From: Janibacter alkaliphilus
GTDB taxonomy: Bacteria > Actinomycetota > Actinomycetes > Actinomycetales > Dermatophilaceae
DNA length: 64,000 nucleotides
Assembly (NCBI RefSeq): GCF_013408565.1
Contig: NZ_JACBZX010000001.1
Span: 1,240,001-1,304,000 of the forward strand
Direction: 5' to 3'
Below the pieces are notes generated by a model, which ran no database searches, was not told the origin of the DNA, and saw nothing but the letters and a program-made list of their open reading frames with translations. Shown piece by piece: positions 34,292 through 43,812 of the stretch (within the stretch, counting starts at the first letter, position 1; every line of letters starts with the position of its first letter). The translations under genes were made by a program, and so were the position numbers.

Positions 34292-35539
34292 TCAGTCGGG
34301 GTCGGTCTGGGCGATCGCGCCGGAGGCGAGCAGGGCCTCGACCTCGGCCTCGGAGAAGCCGTGGCCGAGCAGCTGGGAGCGGGTGTCGGCGCCGGCCGGC
34401 CGCTCCGGGGTCGGCTGCGGCGGCGGACCGGTGGAGAAGCGGGGCGCCACCCGTGGGGTGACGGCGCCGCCGAGGTCGGCGAAGGCGTCGCGCGCCCGCG
34501 CCTGAGGGTGCTCGGGCGCCTCGCCGAGGTCGAGCACCGGGGCCACGCAGGCGTCGCTGCCGGCGAAGTGGGCGGCCCACTCGTCGCGGGTCCGCGAGGT
34601 GAAGGCCTCGGTGAAGACCCGGCGCTGCTCGGCGAAGCCCGCCGGGTCGTGCTGCTCGTGGGCGAAGCTCACCCCGAGGCCGTCGAGCAGGGCCGCGTAG
34701 AACTGCGGCTCGAGCGCCCCGACCGCGACGAAGCGGCCGTCGGCGCAGCGGTAGGTGTCGTAGAAGGGGGCACCGCCGTCCAGCAGGTTGGCCTGCCGCT
34801 CGTCCTGCCACAAGCCGATCCCGCGCAGGCCGTGGATCATCGTCGCCAGGCTGCTCACCCCGTCGACCATGGCTGCGTCGACGACCTGGCCCTGGCCGGT
34901 GCGCTGGCGCTCGAGCAGCGCGGCCAGCACGCCGACGACGAGGAAGAGCGAGCCGCCGCCGAAGTCGGCGAGCAGGTTGGCCGGCGGGACCGGCCGCTCC
35001 GCCGGGCCGGCCAGGCTGAGCGCCCCGGCCACGGCGGCGTAGGTGATGTCGTGCCCGACCTCTTGGGCGAGCGGCCCCTCCTGACCCCATCCGGTCATCC
35101 GCGCATAGACGAGGACGGGGTTGGCCGCGTGCAGCTCCTCCGGGCCCAGGCCCAGCCGCTCGGTGACGCCGGGTCGCAGACCCTCGACGAGGACGTCCGC
35201 CTCGGCGGCGAGCCGACGGACGGTGGCGATCCCGTCGGGGTGCTTGAGGTCGACGGCGACCGACGGCCGCGAGCGGCCCAGGCCGGTACCTGCGGCCAGC
35301 GGGCCCGCGCCGCCGGGGCGGTCCACCCGGATCACCTCGGCGCCGAGCTCGGCCATCAGCAGGCAGGCGTAGGGGGCCGGGCCGATGCCGACGAGCTCGA
35401 TGACCCGGATCCCGGCCAGTGGGCGGGCCGGTGCCCGACCGCCCGGGCCGACGCCGGTGTCGACCCCGGGGTCGAGGCCGCGGTCAGGGTCGGGGCCGGG
35501 GTGGTCGGCGGTCACGGCATCGTCGCCGGGTGAGTCCAT
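34292..35539 (-). CDS. CaiB/BaiF-family CoA transferase
   Basis: A 415-residue family III CoA transferase. After an acidic Asp/Gly/Pro-rich lead of about 35 residues the conserved start is LAGIRVIELVGIGPAPYACL; YARMTGWGQEGPLA and the catalytic Asp in GHDITYAAVAGALSLAG follow near residue 160. The closest type is alpha-methylacyl-CoA racemase/frc, as FYDTYRCADGRFVAVGALEP is typical of racemase-like members. Substrate unknown. The unusual N-terminal extension is probably disordered. It heads the operon with the nitroreductase gene. Confidence 0.88.
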   Translation of the reverse strand: MDSPGDDAVTADHPGPDPDRGLDPGVDTGVGPGGRAPARPLAGIRVIELVGIGPAPYACLLMAELGAEVIRVDRPGGAGPLAAGTGLGRSRPSVAVDLKHPDGIATVRRLAAEADVLVEGLRPGVTERLGLGPEELHAANPVLVYARMTGWGQEGPLAQEVGHDITYAAVAGALSLAGPAERPVPPANLLADFGGGSLFLVVGVLAALLERQRTGQGQVVDAAMVDGVSSLATMIHGLRGIGLWQDERQANLLDGGAPFYDTYRCADGRFVAVGALEPQFYAALLDGLGVSFAHEQHDPAGFAEQRRVFTEAFTSRTRDEWAAHFAGSDACVAPVLDLGEAPEHPQARARDAFADLGGAVTPRVAPRFSTGPPPQPTPERPAGADTRSQLLGHGFSEAEVEALLASGAIAQTDPD

Positions 35540-35626
35540 GACGTCAGTCAACCGCACGAGGGTTGTGCCGGGTCGGCGGCCCGGGGTGTCGGTGCCTACG
35601 TCGCTGCGTCGTCTCGTGGTCAGTCA

Positions 35627-35719
35627 GCGGTGGTTCGTGAGGTGAGGCACGGACGTAGCGGTGGTTCGTGAGGTGAGGCACGGACGCAGCGGTGGTTCGT
35701 GAGGTGAGGCACGGTCGTA
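35627..35719. repeat. Tandem repeat, three 31-base units
   Basis: Three nearly identical 31-base units start at 35627, 35658 and 35689 with the core GCGGTGGTTCGTGAGGTGAG. They differ only at one or two positions (GGACGTA, GGACGCA, GGTCGTA at the end of each unit). The block lies between fgd and the CoA transferase, upstream of the latter. No gene covers it. Confidence 0.95.
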
Positions 35720-35795
35720 GCGCCCGCGCGACGCCCGGCGCCACGGTGCGACTGTCCGCCCCGAGGGCGAACGACACCCCGGACCGCGTCGCGCC

Positions 35796-36851
35796 TCAGC
35801 CGTCCTCGGCCTCGGGGGCGGCCGGCATCCTGCCCGGCGCGAGCTCGCGCAGCCCGGGCAGCACGTCCTCGGCGAGCTCGGTGAGGAAGCGTTCCTGGTC
35901 CTCGCCGGGGGCGTGCAGCACGAGGTGGGTGAAGCCCATGTCGGTGTACTCGCGCACCCGTTCGACGACCTCGGCCGGGTCGTCGGAGACGATCCACCGG
36001 CTCATGATCTGCTCCAGCGGAAGGGCGTCGGCGGCCTGCTCCATCTCCACCGGGGAGTGGATCGAGTGCTTCTGCTCGGCCGGCAGCGCCAGCGGCGACC
36101 AGAACCGGGTCGCCTCCCGGGCCCGCTCCAGGTCCCGGTCGTAGCTGATCTTGATCTCGATCATCCGGTCCAGCGCCTCGACGTCGCGGCCCCCCTTCGC
36201 CGCACCGGTGGCCATGGACGGCAGCAGGGTGTCCTCGTAGAGCTCGCGGCCCTTGCCCGAGGTGCAGATGAGGCCGTCGCCCATCCGCCCGGCGTACCGG
36301 GCGACGGTGCCGCCGCCGGCCGCCACGTAGACCGGGACCGGCTCCTCCGGCCGGTCGTAGATGCTCAGGTCCCGCACCCGGTAGTAGTCCCCCTCCTGGT
36401 CCACCGAGTCCTGGGTCCACAGCGCCCGGATCAGCCGGACCGCCTCGCGCAGCCGGGCGAAGCGCTCCCGGAAGTCCGGCCAGTTCTCGACCGAGCCGAC
36501 GGCGATCTCGTTGAGCGCCTCGCCGGTGCCCACCCCGAGGATCAGCCGCCCGGGGGCGAGGCAGCCGAGCGTGGCGACCTGCTGCGCCAGCACCGCAGGG
36601 TTGTAGCGGAAGGACGGGGTGAGCACCGAGGTGCCCAGCAGCACCCGGTCGGTGCGGGCGGCGACGTGCCCCAGCCAGGGCAGCGCCGCCGGCGCGTGCC
36701 CGCCGGTGACCCGCCAGGGCTGGGCGTGGTCGGAGACGGTGACCGAGTCCAGGCCGACGTGCTCGGCCAGCACGGCCAGGTCGGAGAGCCGCTGCGGCCC
36801 GAACTGCTCGGCCGAGGCCTTGTACCCGATGCGCAGGGGAGGGGTGCTCAC
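35796..36851 (-). CDS. fgd: F420-dependent glucose-6-phosphate dehydrogenase
   Basis: A 351-residue bacterial luciferase-fold (LLM) enzyme very similar to Fgd: [20 protein letters not shown] at the start, [20 protein letters not shown] with the F420/substrate residues Asp and His, [41 protein letters not shown], and [21 protein letters not shown]. It reduces coenzyme F420 with glucose-6-phosphate in the cytoplasm. This shows that the organism makes F420 and implies F420H2-dependent reductases elsewhere. It stands as a single gene with its own gap on both sides. Confidence 0.93.
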   Translation of the reverse strand: MSTPPLRIGYKASAEQFGPQRLSDLAVLAEHVGLDSVTVSDHAQPWRVTGGHAPAALPWLGHVAARTDRVLLGTSVLTPSFRYNPAVLAQQVATLGCLAPGRLILGVGTGEALNEIAVGSVENWPDFRERFARLREAVRLIRALWTQDSVDQEGDYYRVRDLSIYDRPEEPVPVYVAAGGGTVARYAGRMGDGLICTSGKGRELYEDTLLPSMATGAAKGGRDVEALDRMIEIKISYDRDLERAREATRFWSPLALPAEQKHSIHSPVEMEQAADALPLEQIMSRWIVSDDPAEVVERVREYTDMGFTHLVLHAPGEDQERFLTELAEDVLPGLRELAPGRMPAAPEAEDG

Positions 36852-36991
36852 CGCAGCGACGCTACTCCCGTGCGCCTGCGTGCATCGGTGGTCGGTCCCG
36901 CCTACCGTGACGGCAGGCGTCGCCGCGGCCGGGCGCGGCCGCCGAGACGAGCGAGGGACCTCGCCGGGCGCGGTCCAGGGAAGGGCACGAC

Positions 36992-38260
36992 GTGAAGATC
37001 AACAACGATCCCGTCTACGTCAGGCGGCGTCTGGTCGCGCTCGCGGTCGCGGTGATCGTGCTCGTCCTGCTGATCTGGCTGGTCAGTCGGCTCTTCGGCG
37101 GAGACGACTCGGCCAGCGCGGCCACCGAGGAGGCATCCACCCAGGAGTCCCCGTCAGCGGCGGTCGCGGCGACCCCGACGGTGGAGCCCGAGGAGCCCGC
37201 GCCGAGCGAGTCACCGGCCGCCGAGCGCGGCGAGCAGGCCCCGCCCGTGGAGTCGACGATGGTGCAGGTCCAGCGGATCACCGGCGGCCTGACCCCCAAG
37301 TCCGTGGTCGCCTCCAGCGCCGGGGTCGTCTTCGCCCAGAACATGATGTACAGCCACACGGTGACCGTCTACGACGCCGACGGCGCCCGGCTGAAGACCA
37401 TCGACGACGCCGTCGACCTCGCCGACTTCGGCGTCGAGGGCCACCCCGGCGAGAGCAAGGGCGCGCCGGTCGAGATGGCCTTCAGCCCGGACGGGTCCAC
37501 CGCCTGGGTGAGCAACTACGCGATGTACGGCGAGGGCTTCCTGCCCGAGGGCAAGGACGCCTGCACCTCCGGCGAGGGCATCTCCCCGAGCTACGTCTAC
37601 GAGATCGACACCGCCAGCCTGGAGATCGAGCGGGTGGTCGAGGTCGGGGCCGTGCCGAAGTACGTCGCGGCCACCCCGGACGGCAAGCACGTGCTCGTGA
37701 GCAACTGGTGCTCGATGGACCTCAGCGTCATCGACGCCAAGACCGCGAAGGTCGTCAAGACCATCCCGCTCGGCGGCGAGAACCCCCGCGGGATCGCGGT
37801 CAGCCCGGACAGCTCGACCGCCTACGTGGCCAACATGGGCAACGACGAGACCGTCAAGGTCGACCTCGGCAGCGGCGAGGTGACCCCCTTCGCCAGCACC
37901 GGGGTCAACCCGAGGCACCTGCTGATGTCGCCGAAGGGCGACCGGCTCTACATCACCAATGCCGGCTCGGGCACCGTCTCGAAGGTGGACACCGGCAACG
38001 GCGAGGTGGTCGGCGAGGCCACCGTCGGCGCCGACCCGCGGTCGATGGCGATGTCGCCCGACGGTGCGGCGCTCTACGTGGCCAACTACGACTCGGCGAC
38101 CGTCTCGAAGGTGCGCGCCGAGGACATGAGCGTGCTGCAGACCGTGGAGACCGACGACGTGCCGATCGGGATCACCTACGAGCCGACGAAGAAGCGGGTC
38201 TGGGTGGCGTCGTACAACGGCTCCCTCGTCGTCTACGACGACTCGCGCCGCGCGGCGTGA
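36992..38260 (+). CDS. Membrane-anchored YVTN-type beta-propeller protein
   Basis: A 422-residue protein. One N-terminal transmembrane helix (residues 12-32, [20 protein letters not shown]) anchors it; a Ser/Glu/Pro-rich linker to about 90 leads to a beta propeller of six to seven blades, recognised from repeats such as [41 protein letters not shown] and [13 protein letters not shown]. Such propellers bind other proteins or surface structures outside the cell. It is coupled to the lipid kinase (GTGA overlap), which may mean both serve envelope maintenance. Confidence 0.85.
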   Translation: MKINNDPVYVRRRLVALAVAVIVLVLLIWLVSRLFGGDDSASAATEEASTQESPSAAVAATPTVEPEEPAPSESPAAERGEQAPPVESTMVQVQRITGGLTPKSVVASSAGVVFAQNMMYSHTVTVYDADGARLKTIDDAVDLADFGVEGHPGESKGAPVEMAFSPDGSTAWVSNYAMYGEGFLPEGKDACTSGEGISPSYVYEIDTASLEIERVVEVGAVPKYVAATPDGKHVLVSNWCSMDLSVIDAKTAKVVKTIPLGGENPRGIAVSPDSSTAYVANMGNDETVKVDLGSGEVTPFASTGVNPRHLLMSPKGDRLYITNAGSGTVSKVDTGNGEVVGEATVGADPRSMAMSPDGAALYVANYDSATVSKVRAEDMSVLQTVETDDVPIGITYEPTKKRVWVASYNGSLVVYDDSRRAA

Positions 38261-39180
38261 GCCTCGGCGTCGTCGTCAACCCGGCCTCCCGCCGGGCGGC
38301 TGCGGCGATGACGGCGCTGCGGGCGGTGGCCGCCGAGACCGGCTGGGGCGAGCCGATGGTTCACGAGACCGCGGTGGACGCCACCGGGACCGGCCAGGCC
38401 CGGCAGTGCGTGCGCGACGGGGCCCGGCGCGTGGTCGTCGTCGGCGGTGACGGCACCACCCGGGCGGTCGCCCATGGCCTCGCCGGCAGCAGGGTGCCGA
38501 TGGGCATCGTGCCGGCCGGCACCGCCAACCTCTACGCGCACAACCTGCGCCTGCCGCTGCGCGACCTCACCGGCGCGGCCTGGCGGGCGCTGACCGGACC
38601 GGCGCGCCCGGCCGACCTGGGGCTGGCCCGGTGGCGCGACGAGGACGGCCGGTGGAGCCGGGAGCACCCCTTCCTCGTCATGGCCGGTCTGGGCCGGGAC
38701 GCCGAGACCGTGGCCAGGACCAGCGAGGAGGCGAAGGCCCGGGTGGGCTGGCTGGCGTACTTCGCGCCCGCCGGTCGGGCCGCGCTGCGCCGGCCGCTGC
38801 CGGTCCGGCTCAGCGTCGACGACGGTCCCGAGCGGGAGCTGGCCGCATGGAGCGTCATCGCCGCCAACTGCGGGGTGGTCCGGGCGGGCATCACCATCGC
38901 CCACCAGGCACGGCACGACGACGGCCTGCTCGACCTCATGGAGGTCACCGTGCGCCGGCCGGACCAGTGGCTGCCGCTGGCGGCGAAGGGGGTCCTGCGC
39001 CTGCCCGGCCGGGTGCCCGGCCTGCGGCACGAGCAGGCGCGCGAGGTGCAGGTTCGCCTGGAGCAGGGCACCGTCGCCGCCCAGCTGGACGGGGACGTCG
39101 TCGCGCGGGTCACCGCGCTGGCCAGCCGCGTCGAGGCCGGCGTCCTGGACGTGGTCGGCGCCGTCTCCACGCCTGGGTAG
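38257..39180 (+). CDS. Diacylglycerol/sphingosine kinase-like lipid kinase
   Basis: A 307-residue DAGK-catalytic-domain protein. The nucleotide-binding GGDGT is at residues 63-67, and the next loop VPMGIVPAGTANLYAHNLRL follows. The YegS/BmrU-like C-terminal beta domain is present (VAAQLDGDVVARVTAL). It phosphorylates a lipid alcohol with ATP at the membrane. The GTG overlaps the propeller stop. The gene is followed nine bases later by an SDR gene. Confidence 0.85.
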   Translation: MSLGVVVNPASRRAAAAMTALRAVAAETGWGEPMVHETAVDATGTGQARQCVRDGARRVVVVGGDGTTRAVAHGLAGSRVPMGIVPAGTANLYAHNLRLPLRDLTGAAWRALTGPARPADLGLARWRDEDGRWSREHPFLVMAGLGRDAETVARTSEEAKARVGWLAYFAPAGRAALRRPLPVRLSVDDGPERELAAWSVIAANCGVVRAGITIAHQARHDDGLLDLMEVTVRRPDQWLPLAAKGVLRLPGRVPGLRHEQAREVQVRLEQGTVAAQLDGDVVARVTALASRVEAGVLDVVGAVSTPG

Positions 39181-39189
39181 GGTCGGGCC

Positions 39190-39951
39190 ATGACTCACGG
39201 AACCATCGTCATCACCGGTGCCAGCTCGGGTCTGGGGGCCGAGATGGCCCGCCAGTTCGCCGCGCTCGGCTACGACCTCGCGCTGTGCGCCCGACGCACC
39301 GACCGGCTCGACGGCCTGCAGGCCGAGATCGCCGCGGCGCACCCGGGTCGGCGGGTGGAGATCTACGCCCTCGACGTCACCGACGACGACGCGGTCATCG
39401 CGGTGACCAAGAAGATCGCGGCCGACCTCGGCGGGATCGACAAGTTCGTCGTCAACGCCGGCCTCGGCAAGGGCGCGCCGGTCGGCAAGGGCAGCCACTA
39501 CGCCAACAAGGAGACGCTGACCACCAACGTGCTCGGCGCCTTCGTCCAGGCCGAGGCGGCGATGCAGGTCTTCCGCGAGCAGAAGCGAGGCCACCTGGTG
39601 ATCATCAGCTCGGTGACCTCGGTGCGCGGCTTCCCCAGCTCGATGACCGCCTACGCCTCGAGCAAGGCGGCCGTGGCGAGCATGGGCGAAGGCATCCGCA
39701 GCGAGATGATGGGCAAGCCCGACCTGGACATCGACGTCTCGGTCATCTGCCCGGGCTACATCCGCTCGGAGATGAACGAGAAGGTCGAGCAGAAGGTGAA
39801 GTTCATGGTCGACACCGAGCCGGGGGTGCGCTCGATGGTCGAGGCGATCGAGGCCCGCAAGGCGCACGCCTTCGTCCCGGCCAAGCCCTGGGCCGCTCTC
39901 GGTCGGGTCATGCAGGTGGCGCCGCTGAAGGTCGTCCGCAAGCTCATGTGA
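39190..39951 (+). CDS. Short-chain dehydrogenase/reductase
   Basis: A 253-residue SDR. TGASSGLG at residues 9-16 binds NAD(P), NAG stands at 89-91 in place of NNAG, and the active-site set Ser (IISSVTS), Tyr and Lys (YASSKAA) is complete. CARRTDR after strand 2 indicates NADP(H). Substrate not predictable. The tail KVVRKLM is basic. The gene follows the lipid kinase by nine bases and could be co-transcribed with it. Confidence 0.9.
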   Translation: MTHGTIVITGASSGLGAEMARQFAALGYDLALCARRTDRLDGLQAEIAAAHPGRRVEIYALDVTDDDAVIAVTKKIAADLGGIDKFVVNAGLGKGAPVGKGSHYANKETLTTNVLGAFVQAEAAMQVFREQKRGHLVIISSVTSVRGFPSSMTAYASSKAAVASMGEGIRSEMMGKPDLDIDVSVICPGYIRSEMNEKVEQKVKFMVDTEPGVRSMVEAIEARKAHAFVPAKPWAALGRVMQVAPLKVVRKLM

Positions 39952-40057
39952 CGGCGGGCTCGGACACGGTGCCCGGCGCCTCCGGACAGGAACTGACCGG
40001 AAGCGGCGGCACCGTGGGTGGCGACCGCTCGACCCGGCCGACCACCTGGAGGCACCG

Positions 40058-40635
40058 ATGTACCTGCCCGCCCGCGACGACGAGACCCAGCCTACCGCGG
40101 CTACGTCGCCCAGCTGCTGGAGTCGCTGCGCGCCAGCGCCCACGGGCTGAGCGACGACCAGGCGCGGCTCGCACCGCTGCGCAGCGCGCTCTCCGTCGGC
40201 GGCCTGCTCAAGCACGTCACCTTCGTCTTCGGCAAGGACGTGCCCGAGGCCCAGGACCCGGGGGCGCCCGAGGGCTGGGCCGAGGCCTTCTACGGCAGCT
40301 TCGTCATGCGACCGGAGGAGACCCTGCCGCACGTGCTCGCGCGCTTCGACGCCATGGCCGGGTCGCTCGACGCGACGCTGGCCGGCGACCTCGACCCGGA
40401 CGAGGAGGTCGAGCAGCCGCCGGCGCCCTGGTACGGGATCACCGAGCCGAGCACCGTGCGACGGCGCTACCAGCTCGTGCACATCGTCGAGGAGCTCGCG
40501 CGGCACGCCGGGCACGCCGAAATCATCCGCGAGGAGATCGACGGCGCCTCGGCGCCCGCCCTGGTCCTCGCGGTGACCGGCCGGCCGGAGAACCCCTTCG
40601 TCACGCCGTGGACCCCGGAGGACGCCACCTCCTGA
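40058..40635 (+). pseudogene. DinB/DUF664-like protein with an apparent frameshift near its start
   Basis: The long frame to 40635 encodes a DinB-superfamily protein (YRGYVAQLLESLRASAHG at the start, VGGLLKHVTFVFGKDVPE, and RRYQLVHIVEELARHAGHAE, whose His residues form the metal site). The only ATG with a good ribosome-binding site (GGAGG, at 40048) is 40058; from it ten residues MYLPARDDET read in another frame, and the frames join only if one base is restored near 40090 (CAGCC in place of CAGGCC). Either the gene is inactive, or the sequence lost one G, or a poor GTG start at 40018 is used. Such DUF664 proteins are often thiol-dependent enzymes. Confidence 0.7.
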
Positions 40636-40681
40636 ACCGTCCGTCGCCCGCGCCCGCCCGACGTCTGTCAGGCTGTCCCGC

Positions 40682-41428
40682 ATGCCTGTGCTCGACCAGC
40701 CCGTCGTCGGGGTCAGCGGGATCACCGTGGCGACCTCGGACGTCGACTCCACCCGTGAGGCCTGGAGCCGGTTCGCCGGTGCTCCGGAGGCCGACTCGCT
40801 CGTCGTCGGCGGCCTGGTCGTCGGTGTCAGCCCGGCTCGCGGCGGCCCCGAGGGGCTGACCGGGGTCACCCTCTCGGTGGAGAACGTCTCGGCCTTCGCC
40901 CGGCTGCTGCAGCGCCGCGGGCTGAGGCTGGACGGGACCACCCTCGAGCTCGGTGGCCTCACCTGGCGCCTCGCCGGGACGACCGGTGTGCACCGGCGAC
41001 GCGGTCACGACGCCGGGGACATCGACGGGATCGACCATGTCGTCGTCGAGAGCAGCGACCCGGAGCGGGCGGTGGCGCTCTACGGGGCGCGGCTCGGCCT
41101 CGACCTGCGCCTGGACCGGACCATGCCCCGGCACCGGATGCGCGGGCTCTTCTTCCGCTGCGGGCAGGCGGTCCTCGAGGTGATCACCCGGCTCGACGAC
41201 GAGGGCACGGTGCGCGGCGCCCCGGGCGTCCCGGACGCCTTCGGCGGTCTCGCCTGGCGGGTGCCGGACGTCGGCGTGGTGCGGGACCGGCTGATGGGTG
41301 ACGGGGTGGACGTCTCCGAGGTGCGCGAAGGGCGCAAGCCCGGCACCCAGGTGGCCACCGTCCACGACCCCGAGCTGGTCGTGCCCACCCTGCTCATCGG
41401 CGCGCCCGCGGACGGGTCCGAGGACTGA
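40682..41428 (+). CDS. VOC-family (glyoxalase-fold) protein
   Basis: A 248-residue protein with two VOC repeats. The first half is divergent (VSGITVATSDVDSTREAWSR); the second has IDHVVVESSDPERAVALYGA, RMRGLFFRCGQAVLEVITRL and AWRVPDVGVVRDRLMGDGV, typical of dioxygenase/glyoxalase folds. The His of IDHVVV and the Glu of LEVIT are candidate metal ligands. Function is unknown. Alone in its direction before the repeat region, 46 bases after the DinB-like gene. Confidence 0.8.
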   Translation: MPVLDQPVVGVSGITVATSDVDSTREAWSRFAGAPEADSLVVGGLVVGVSPARGGPEGLTGVTLSVENVSAFARLLQRRGLRLDGTTLELGGLTWRLAGTTGVHRRRGHDAGDIDGIDHVVVESSDPERAVALYGARLGLDLRLDRTMPRHRMRGLFFRCGQAVLEVITRLDDEGTVRGAPGVPDAFGGLAWRVPDVGVVRDRLMGDGVDVSEVREGRKPGTQVATVHDPELVVPTLLIGAPADGSED

Positions 41429-41490
41429 TCTCTCGGGGCGGGTCGGCCGCCCGCTGCTCCTCGGCAGCTGACTCCCGGCGCAGCCGCCCT

Positions 41491-41541
41491 TCGCCGACTC
41501 CCGGCCGCAGACGTTTCCTCGCCGACTCCCGGCCGCAGACG
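41491..41541. repeat. Direct repeat, two 23-base units
   Basis: A 23-base unit (GCCGACTCCCGGCCGCAGAC in its centre) occurs at 41491 and 41519, separated by TTTCC. A degenerate partial copy, GACTCCCGGCGCAGCCG, begins at 41470. The block lies in the gap between the VOC gene and the MarR gene. Confidence 0.9.
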
Positions 41542-41560
41542 CTCACCTTCGTCCTATCTC

Positions 41561-41578
41561 CTGCGCATGCATGCGCAG
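41561..41578. promoter_or_regulatory. Perfect 18-base palindrome upstream of the MarR gene
   Basis: CTGCGCATGCATGCGCAG is its own reverse complement. It lies 70 bases before the MarR start, and the sub-motif TGCATGCA recurs at 41645-41652, over the start codon. Both are candidate MarR operators; TTGACG at 41624-41629 is a possible -35. Confidence 0.6.
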
Positions 41579-41648
41579 CGGCTGCAGTTGCCTAGGGGGT
41601 TGGGGTCTGGGGGCGGGCGTGGTTTGACGGGAGATATATGCTTGCTGC

Positions 41649-42164
41649 ATGCAATCAAATCCCCCTGAGGTCGGCGTCAGCCTGACCGACACCCTCGGGC
41701 GGGTCTTCACCCAGCTCTCCCGTGCGATCTCCCGGCACGCCGAGCAGCCCGGGGCGATGCACCGCACCGACTACGGCATCCTCGTCCACCTCGAGACCGT
41801 CGAGGCCGACCGGCTCAGCGACGTCGCCGCCGTCGAGGGGCGTGACGCCTCCACCGTCAGCCGCCGCTTCAAGGCGCTCACCGACGCCGGGCTGGTGGCC
41901 CGCACCCCGGACCCGGACGACCGCCGCGCCACCCTCGTGGCCATCACCGACCCGGGCCGCGCCGCCCTGCAGGTCGAGCGCCGCGCCCGCACCCGGATCA
42001 TCACCGACGCCCTCGGCGACTGGTCACCGCAGGAGATCGACGACCTCGAGCGGGTCTTCGCCCGCCTGGCCGTCTCGCTGGCCGAGTACAACGGCTGCAC
42101 CCCGTCGGCCGCCCGCACCGTGACCACCGAGCAGCCCACGACCAGCGAGCGGAGGCCCGCATGA
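41649..42164 (+). CDS. MarR-family repressor
   Basis: A 171-residue MarR protein. The winged helix is visible in RTDYGILVHLETVEADRLSD, AAVEGRDASTVSRRFKALTDAG (recognition helix) and ARTPDPDDRRATLVAITDPG (wing). It should repress the MFS pump gene whose ATG overlaps its stop (ATGA), and itself, through palindromes upstream. The ATG at 41649 is chosen as the first Met; there is no clear ribosome-binding site, and TATATG lies ten bases upstream, so the transcript may be leaderless. Confidence 0.88.
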   Translation: MQSNPPEVGVSLTDTLGRVFTQLSRAISRHAEQPGAMHRTDYGILVHLETVEADRLSDVAAVEGRDASTVSRRFKALTDAGLVARTPDPDDRRATLVAITDPGRAALQVERRARTRIITDALGDWSPQEIDDLERVFARLAVSLAEYNGCTPSAARTVTTEQPTTSERRPA

Positions 42165-43750
42165 CCGCCGCCGCCGCGCCCGCGGCCCGCACCCCGTACC
42201 GGCTCAGCCCGCACGACCGCCGGGTCTTCATCGGGCTCATGCTCGGCATGCTCGTCGCCGCGATCAGCCAGACCATCGTCGGCCCGGCCATGCCCCGGAT
42301 CGTCGCCGAGCTCGGCGGCATGGACCACTACAGCTGGGTGGCCACCGCGGCGATGCTCGTCTCGGCGATCACCGTCCCGGTGGTCGGCAAGTTCGGCGAC
42401 CTCTACGGCCGGCGCGGCTTCTACCTCGGCGGGATCATCGTCTTCATGATCGGCTCGCTGATCTGCGGCTTCTCCCAGAGCTTCTGGATGCTCGTCGCCG
42501 GTCGCGCGGTGCAGGGCCTGGGCATGGGCACCCTCATGCCGCTCAGTCAGACGATCATCGGCGACATCATCCCGCCCCGGCAGCGCGGCAAGTACCAGGG
42601 CATCATGGGCGCCGTCTTCGGGGTCACCTCGGTCGCCGGGCCGCTGGCCGGAGGGATCATCACCGACACCTGGGGCTGGCGCTGGCTGTTCTTCATCGCC
42701 GTCCCGGTCGGGCTCGTCGCCTTCGGCGTCATCGCCCGCTTCCTCGACCTCGACCAGCACCCGCGGCACGCGCGGATCGACTACGCCGGGATCGCCACGC
42801 TCATCGTGGCACTCACCTCGCTGCTGCTGGCCACCTCGCTCGGCGGCACCTCGTGGGCATGGACCTCGACCGAGTCGCTCGGCCTCTACGGGCTCGGCCT
42901 GATCGCGCTGGTCGCCTTCATCGCCATCGAGCGCCGGTCCGAGGAGCCGGTGCTGCCGCTGCGGCTCTTCTCCAGCCGGGTGGTCACCCAGGCCAACATC
43001 GCCGCCTTCGCCGTGTCGATGGTGATGTTCGGCGCGATCATCTACATCCCGGTCTTCGCCCAGGGCGTCATCGGCGTGGACGCCACCAACTCCGGACTGA
43101 TCCTCATGCCGCTGATGATCGGCTTCGTCGGGCTGGGCATCGTCACCGGCCAGCTCATCACCCGGACCGGGGTCTACCGGCCCTTCATGCTCACCGGCAT
43201 CGCCGTCATGGGCGTCGGGGCGTGGCTGCTCACCCGGCTGGACCACACCGCCACCCAGACCCAGCTGACGCTGGCCATGGTCGTCCTCGGCGTCGGTCTG
43301 GGCATGGTCATGCAGCAGTACGCCCTGGTCGTGCAGAACGACGTCGCCCGCTCCGACCTCGGCGTGGCCACCTCCTCGGTGCAGTTCTTCCGCAACGTCG
43401 GCTCGACCGTGGGCATCGCCATCTTCGGCACGATCATGACGAGCACCCTCGCCGAGAAGATCGCCTCGCACCTGCCGGCGGGAGCCTCGGCCGAGGCCGC
43501 CGAAGGGGTCGACGTCGGCTCGGTGCTCGACCCCTCCGCGCTGAGCGGGATGCCCCCGGCCGTCGCCGACGCGGTGCGCCAGGGCCTCGCCGAGAACCTG
43601 CACCACGTCTTCCTGCTCTTCCTGCCGATCCTCGCGCTGGCCTTCGTGGCCACGGCGCTCATCCCGGCCAAGCCCCTACGGGAGAGCAACGACCCGGCGC
43701 CGACGATGACGCCGGAGGGCGAGCGCGAGACGGCCCCGGCCGAGGTGTGA
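42161..43750 (+). CDS. MFS drug exporter, 14-helix DHA2 (EmrB/QacA) type
   Basis: A 529-residue transporter. RRVFIGLMLGMLVAAISQTI and the motif A region GKFGDLYGRRGFYLGG, then GRAVQGLGMGTLMPLSQTII with motif C (GAVFGVTSVAGPLAGGIITD), are the family signature, and about 14 hydrophobic segments follow. It exchanges protons for drugs or toxic cations. In an operon with the MarR gene, a common arrangement of an inducible efflux system. Confidence 0.92.
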   Translation: MTAAAAPAARTPYRLSPHDRRVFIGLMLGMLVAAISQTIVGPAMPRIVAELGGMDHYSWVATAAMLVSAITVPVVGKFGDLYGRRGFYLGGIIVFMIGSLICGFSQSFWMLVAGRAVQGLGMGTLMPLSQTIIGDIIPPRQRGKYQGIMGAVFGVTSVAGPLAGGIITDTWGWRWLFFIAVPVGLVAFGVIARFLDLDQHPRHARIDYAGIATLIVALTSLLLATSLGGTSWAWTSTESLGLYGLGLIALVAFIAIERRSEEPVLPLRLFSSRVVTQANIAAFAVSMVMFGAIIYIPVFAQGVIGVDATNSGLILMPLMIGFVGLGIVTGQLITRTGVYRPFMLTGIAVMGVGAWLLTRLDHTATQTQLTLAMVVLGVGLGMVMQQYALVVQNDVARSDLGVATSSVQFFRNVGSTVGIAIFGTIMTSTLAEKIASHLPAGASAEAAEGVDVGSVLDPSALSGMPPAVADAVRQGLAENLHHVFLLFLPILALAFVATALIPAKPLRESNDPAPTMTPEGERETAPAEV

Positions 43751-43812
43751 TGGAATGTTCAATGACTGCCCGCCGTTGACCCCGGGACAGACCGCCTGAA
43801 GGGAGTCACCCG

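Noticed and set aside
38233..40962. A 909-codon open frame on the minus strand
   Set aside because: It is antisense to the lipid kinase, SDR, DinB-like and VOC genes, which have clear motifs; its own product is Arg/His/Val-rich without domain.
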